This document shows, one piece after another, positions 58,128 to 64,000 of a stretch of 64,000 nucleotides of DNA (its first letter is position 1; each line of letters starts with the position of its first letter). Source of the stretch: Acytostelium subglobosum LB1 (lineage: Eukaryota > Evosea > Eumycetozoa > Acytosteliales > Acytosteliaceae). The notes beneath the pieces are model-generated. The model had not been told where the DNA came from. It ran no database searches and saw nothing but the letters and a program-made list of their open reading frames with translations. The stretch is from NCBI RefSeq assembly GCF_000787575.1, contig NW_012236532.1, forward strand, positions 310,001-374,000, in the 5' to 3' direction. Position numbers and translations under genes: made by a program.

Positions 58128-61100
58128 ATGTATTCACAACGATCAACAAATCGATCAATTGTATTACTACCATCATCTTTTGTATTATTATTAATATTAT
58201 TATCATTATCATCCAATCTGGTCAATTGTAAGCCCAAGGAATCATTCCAATCACATCACACTGACTCACTAACTCAATCAATAAATCAATTGATTAATCT
58301 TAGCACAAAGTGTTGATGCGATACCAACTTTCTGGTCAAACTTACCGACTTCTAATGGACAGACAGTGTGCACTGGTTCATTGATTTCTATGATCACAAC
58401 TGGAGTCAATCCAACACCAACAGTAAAGTTGAGTGGATCATTCACCTATACTCAACCGGTTGTAGCCTATACCAACAACACAGTTCGTGTCTACGTCATG
58501 ACTGTCGATGTACCAACAGGTCAATACAATGCAGTTCAACTCAATCTTACATCAGGATCAAAGACAATGTCACCATTAATCGATCTATATTGTAACAGTA
58601 TGTATTTATTTGTGGGATGATGGAACCATTCCGCCAATCACATCACTAACTCAATCAAATAGTTCCAACTATTCCAAGCGATAAACCATTGACTCCAAAG
58701 AGGGTACCACTGCCAGCAGTGAGCAATCAACTGCCGAGTTATGTGGTCAACCTCAACACCAACTCACCATTCACCTACTTTACATGCGCCACCAATTTAC
58801 CATTTGTTGCATGTCAGTCTAAAAAGTTGAGCGACAATGGTTTATGTCTGATCACACTCTCGATCAATGGCAACCCATCAACTCTCACTGATGATCCGGT
58901 CCAAGTTACCCTTTCCCACCCCAGCATGAACACCCCCGCCACCTTTGTCCTGGACCCAATCGCCCGTCACAACGGCTCTCCACTCAATGGTGCTCAGGCT
59001 CTCCCATTCAAGCCTTCCTCAGCCACCACGCCCATCTCCAAGAAGAAGCAAATAGTCTCCACACTCAACGTGGCTTCGGCCAGTGGCTCACTCCTGGTCA
59101 ACCAGGCCGGCTCGACCTACCAAGCCATGTACGGCCCAGTGGTCTCCAACAGCTCCAATCAAGCATTTGTGTCGCTCAGCACCCCAGCCACCCCCACAAT
59201 TCAGGTTTACGGATGGAATGTGGACAACACTGCCGCCACCAGCACCAGTTTGGTCAACTACACTGCCGATCCCATGAATGTGTACCAATTCCAGAACCTG
59301 GCCGATGGTCCACCCGACCAGACAACCACTGGCGAGAACATGTACAACGTCTACTACCAGGGTGGACTGTGCACTGACCTCAAGTACAGGATCAACGGCC
59401 ACAATCCAAGAATATCGACCTATCCCTTTGGCATCTTTGAGAAATACGGAGCAGATGGAGGCAAGTCCTCATACTGTTTCTCCATCCCCTCGGACAATGC
59501 CTTTGGATTCAACGACATTGGTTCCAGCCTGTACCTCGGATGTGATGGCCAGGCAGAGACCGTTGTGCCCGTGACATTGACAGCGTCATCAGATCTGATC
59601 GCCCCATTGATCACCGACTTTAAGGTCATCCCATTGACATTCCAGAGTGTTATCATCAAGGCCACCATCAAGGATGCCGGTGGCTCAGGCTTCAGGACTC
59701 TGGGCTTTGGTCCAAACAACGAAGATCTTTTGACATACCGCGACCTTGTTGTCGGCAACAATGGAGCTGGTACCTACGAGAAGGAGTTGTTCTTTGGCAA
59801 GCGTGCCCTCAACGATTACTTCCCATTCACACTCTACGACTTTGCCAACAATGTCAACGTCATTCAGCAGGGCGAGTTGATCAACCCCCTTGGCCAACAG
59901 CTTGTTCTCGACTTTAACTCACTCGTGGCCTTTGATGTCACTTCGATCAGCAACCTCATGTTCCAGCAGAACAATGTCAATGGCGACCAAGTGATCACCA
60001 ACACATTGTTCTTCAACCTCACGCTGCTCCCAGGACGCACCATGCCCAACAACTACTACCCATCACTCCAGTTCAACCTTGGCCTTGGCAACATATTGGT
60101 CTTCAACGGCACAGTCCAGCAAGAGGTCAACGGAGATCTCTATGCCGTGATCCCCTTTACACTCCCTGCCAACTTGGTATCTGGCAGTGTACCATACTCT
60201 GTGTTCCTGCCATTCGAGGTGACCTATGAGGCCTTGTACGCACAGCTCGGATCGTCCATGGTGTTCAACGTCGTGTCGACAACGGGAGACCAGTACCCAC
60301 CAGTGATTACCTCCATCTCCAAGCTCACCCTTGGTCTCAACGGTACCTACCAACCACATGGCTGGGACATCGTGATCAGCGATCCAATCAACGGATTCGA
60401 CTCGGGTTGGTTCAATGTCACAGGCACCTTGGACTGGGAGCCATACATCATCACCATCGACAGCACCAACAGGATCAGTGGCGATAGCAAGGTGGGCACA
60501 TATCATGTCGTGTTCCAGCCCCTGGCCAAATGTTTGACCCAAACATTTGTGATCACCGATGCCTACCTCCGCGACAAGTCTGGCTTCTTCTCTAGAATGA
60601 GCTCGTTCGCTGGCGGTGCCAACTCATTGGCCACCATCGATCCTTTCCTCAACATCTACGCCTCGCCCTCCGAGTTGGCCATGAACCTAACACAAAAGTG
60701 CACAGGAACCAACGATGCCGATTTGCCCTCGGTCACAAACGTGGCGTTCAACATTGGCACAGTGGACACAGCAAGTGTATCAGGACGCAGTGTCAACGTA
60801 GCCTTCAGCATTTATGAAACCAACATCAGCCCTCGTCACCGTCCATGGGTCTACTTTGCAACCCACGGCTTTGACGTTGTCGGCTACCCACTCACCTACA
60901 AGCCAGACACCAACAACGCTGGATACACTTTCTACATCGCCAACGTCACCCTGCCATACGGCTTTGGCGCCACTGGTCTGCTGTTCACCTCCCTATTTGG
61001 TGTGTCCGACTTGTACTACAACACCATGGGCAAGACTACTTCATACTTCCAGAGCGGACCATTCAGCTACAAGATACAGAACACTCGTTCATTCCAACCA

Positions 61101-62537
61101 TTGTTAGAGAGGACCTCGCCCATCACTGTACTGGGAGGCGACATCACAATTCAAGGTCGTGCCTTTGGCTATGATGTCAGCAAGTTCAAGATCAACGCCC
61201 AGTTTGCCAACGGTACTGCGTTCGTTCCAGTCACTGTCATGTATGGTGGAACGTACTTTAGCTTCAACATGGATGCATTCAACCAGGACCTCAAGGTCAG
61301 TGTGACTACACCCGCTGGCACCTCCAACCTTGTGACCATCACTCCATTGCCCGCGCCAACCAATGTTCCAATCCCATCAACTACGACCACGACATCGACT
61401 ACATCAGCGCTACCAACTACATCCACAACCACATCCACAACATCGACTACCGGACAGGCTACCACAGGCACATCCACGACCACTACCACTACTGGCACTA
61501 CCTCCACAACCACATCCACGACAACTACCACAACAACAACAACAACAACAACAGGAGGACCACAATGCAACAAGTTTGGATGTGTTCATGGTGATTGTGT
61601 GGCAGATGATGAATGTCTATGCTTTAAGGACAGTGGCTATATAGGACAATCATGTAATGATAAGCCTGCCAACGTGACGCCACCATACAACCCTGATGGA
61701 CCAGGCAGTCAGACGATCATCGATGGTATCTCAACTACCATCTCACTGTACGAGCTCAGGGAGATTAATAACAACTTAGAAACATTCAAGTCATTCTCAT
61801 TGCACAACGCCACTTGGAGGGCGCGCAATGAGACCGCTGCCAACGGCAACCTCAAGGCAGTCTACTCGACAGTGCTCAACAACTCAATCTCCACCATGGT
61901 CAACATTACCATTCAATGGTTTGAGCAGGCGACCAACGTGACATTTGGTGGACGCAACATATCGATGAATGCGCAGACGGCCAAGTACACGATCTACCTG
62001 TCCCAGTACGACTTCAACTCGACGCTCAACGCCATGCAGTTGGTGTTGAAGTTGTCGGTGGAGGGCGACAACGAGAAGTGCTCGTCCAAGCAGGTCGGTG
62101 GCACCAATGACAACTTGCAATGGATCAATCTCAACGTGGGCGACAAGAGTCTTTACGGCCGCTTCGTCCAGTTTGGCGTGTTTGACGACGCCACCAGACC
62201 CGTGAGCAACACGCTGCTCGACAGCGACGAGAAGCCAACCGATGGCAAGAAGTCTCAGTCTTTGGTCGGTGTCAACATAATACACTTTGACCGATATGCA
62301 TTGCTCGATCCAGACTTCCAATATCTTATCGATCAGGATGGCAACAGCAAGAGGAACAACCAGGTGTGTGACAACTCTAGTGGATTGACCAAGCAACAAT
62401 TGATTGGTATCATCGTAGGATGTGCAGCCTTTGGTGCTGTCATCGTCGCCATTGGTGTCTACTCTGTTCACAGACACATGCAGATGAAGGCCAACAAGAG
62501 GGATATGTCTGCGAGACTGAGTTCCTTGGATAAATAA
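58128..62537 (+). CDS. Large type I surface glycoprotein with TIG and EGF modules
   Basis: A predicted cell-surface or adhesion protein. Exons are 58128-58227, 58304-58597 and 58663-62537 (1422 residues). A hydrophobic signal (SSFVLLLILLSLSSNLVN) opens it. A long beta-rich ectodomain with many N-x-S/T sites follows. An IPT/TIG-like immunoglobulin fold (SPITVLGGDITIQGRAFGYD) leads into a Thr/Ser-rich, probably O-glycosylated stalk. An EGF-like module CNKFGCVHGDCVADDECLC comes next, then another beta domain, a transmembrane helix (IGIIVGCAAFGAVIVAIGVY) and a short basic tail of about 25 residues. The layout resembles Dictyostelium ComC/Tgr-type developmental surface proteins; I cannot name an orthologue. 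Confidence 0.85.
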
Positions 62538-62676
62538 ATAATTATTAAAATAATTGACCAATGCGAAGAGTTTTCAATTGTCTAACTTTTAGTAGTCAAC
62601 ACAAAACAGACACCTGAATAATTACAAAGAGATAAACTCATTATTACTTCTTATTATCTCTATCTATCAATCAAAG

Positions 62677-64000
62677 ATGTCATCATTCCTTTCTAAAAAG
62701 AGCTGGCATATTACTACCATGCGTATGCAGGAGGTATGTATCAATCATACTCATCGTCATCATCGATGCATCGTCGTCTATCATCAAACTAACAACAAAC
62801 TTGCTAACAAACAAACAACATAGAAAATATGGAGAGCTGAACAAAAGGATGAGGATGAGAAGAAGAAGATTGAACAGTTGAAGAAGGAGAGAATGGAGGA
62901 GGACCAGCTACATGAGTTGAAACAGTTGAATGCTTTGAACACTGGAAAGGCAAAGACTGAGAGGATTGATTGGATGTATGAAGGTGCATTCACATTGCAA
63001 CAGAATATGTTGCAGAGAGGTGAGGGAGAGGCAGACAGCTCAGCAGCGTCCAATGACTATCTGTTGGGCAAGAAGAAATTTGAAGACAGTCAAGACAATC
63101 AGATGAAGCTGTTGAAGAATGTACCCGGTGCATTGTTCATGCCAAAGTCTGCACAGACATCAGATTCCATACAGGAGGTCAGGAGTAAACTCAGAGAGGA
63201 TCCACAAGAGTTGATAATGAGGAAGCAGAGAGAAGCAAGAGAGAAGATATTGCACAATCCAGTGGAGATGAAGAAGTTGGAGAAAGAGAAACAACATGAT
63301 TTGGACAAGATTATGAAGAAACTAAAGAAGAAGGAAAGGAAGGAAGAGAAGAAGGAGAAGAAAGAGGAAAAGAAGAAGAGGAAAGAGGAGAAGAGGAAAC
63401 GAAAGGAAGAGGAACAAAAGACACATTCATCAGCTTCATCTGATCCATCCATTGACAAGAAGAAAGAATCAGACAACAAAACAATGGACAATGGAGTTGA
63501 GAACAAGCATCATAGATCAAATGACGACGAAAGAAAACCAGAGTCAAGATTGGATCGAAAGGAACATGGTCAAGACGATGAAAGGAGAACTCAGGATTCA
63601 AGAGACGAGAGAAGGGACGACCGAGACAGAAGAGACGACCGAGATAGAGTAGATAGAGATAGAAGATATGATGACAGAGATAGAAGGGACGACCGAGACA
63701 GAAGAGACGACCGAGATAGAAGGGATGACAGAGATGTATATAGACGCGATGATAGAGATAGGAACATTGATCACAGAGATCGAGGAGAAAGAAGACATCA
63801 TGATGATAGAGATAGAAGGGATGATAGAGGTGGATATAGACGCGACGATAGAGATTCTTACAACAGAAGAGACTACAACAGGAGAGAGGATAGTAGAGAT
63901 AATCAACACCAAAAGAGAGACCGTGATGAAGAGGACTCTAGATCATCAAACAAGAAGATTAGACCAACTGGAATGTCCGAAGAAGAAAGAGCAAAGAAAC
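62677..64000 (+). CDS. cwc25: Pre-mRNA splicing factor CWC25 (partial, runs off the right edge)
   Basis: A step-one splicing factor that binds the activated spliceosome. Exons are 62677-62733 and 62824 to beyond 64000 (at least 411 residues visible). The start MSSFLSKKSWHITTMRMQE, then KIWRAEQKDEDEKKKIEQLK and RIDWMYEGAF match the Cir_N and CWC25 domains of human and yeast proteins (KKSWHPQT, VWKAEQKH, LDWMYQG). DYLLGKK, GALFMPKS, KLREDPQELI and HNPVEMKKL continue the match. The C-terminal part is Lys/Glu-rich and then an Arg/Asp repeat tract (RDRRDDRDRR-like) typical of splicing factors. The visible end RPTGMSEEERAKK is close to the usual terminus, so little is missing. Confidence 0.92.

Overview
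This 64 kb window is nuclear DNA from a dictyostelid social amoeba. The evidence is the gene content (a Dictyostelium-type actin, FNIP-repeat proteins, a fibro-slime membrane protein, Gln/Asn-rich tracts), dense genes, short introns (36-283 nt, mostly GTATGT or GTAAGT donors) and AT-rich spacers loaded with TGAT/ATCA tetranucleotide runs. Coding exons are clearly richer in GC than introns and spacers. The species cannot be fixed from the window. No transposon, provirus or CRISPR array was recognised.

Layout, left to right: a homeobox gene (+); cytosolic MetRS (+); a secreted GH29 alpha-L-fucosidase (-); an ARFRP1-type GTPase (+); a peroxisomal acyl-CoA oxidase with an N-terminal PTS2-like signal (-); a G protein alpha subunit (-); a CDK5RAP2/centrosomin-type centrosomal coiled coil (-); a TPR-MYND-SET (SMYD4-like) protein (-); mitochondrial TrpRS (+); an SCP/Dullard-type phosphatase (-); a synaptobrevin-type SNARE (-); a GPAT3/4 acyltransferase (+); an XRCC2-like RAD51 paralogue (+); an unassigned basic protein (+); tRNA-Gln(CUG) (+); and a fibro-slime receptor with two NPLY motifs (+). 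Next comes a block in which three F-box-like/FNIP-repeat genes flank a GH85 endo-beta-N-acetylglucosaminidase, followed by a TMEM42 homologue (+), ribosomal protein S6 (-), TRAPPC4 (-), eIF5B (+), a 66-residue Cys-ended protein (-), the U5 snRNP GTPase EFTUD2/Snu114 (-), actin (+), a 1422-residue TIG/EGF surface protein (+) and the first part of CWC25 (+), which runs off the right edge.

Most genes are housekeeping: translation (MetRS, TrpRS, S6, eIF5B, tRNA-Gln), splicing (EFTUD2, CWC25), membrane traffic (ARFRP1, VAMP, TRAPPC4), lipid metabolism (ACOX, GPAT), DNA repair (XRCC2) and cytoskeleton/centrosome. No operon-like order links them. The most suggestive cluster is at 34-43 kb, where the FNIP/F-box genes surround a cytosolic-looking ENGase. 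Exon boundaries below were set by hand from GT/AG sites, reading phase and family similarity; several first coding exons are very short (6, 8, 13 and 39 nt).
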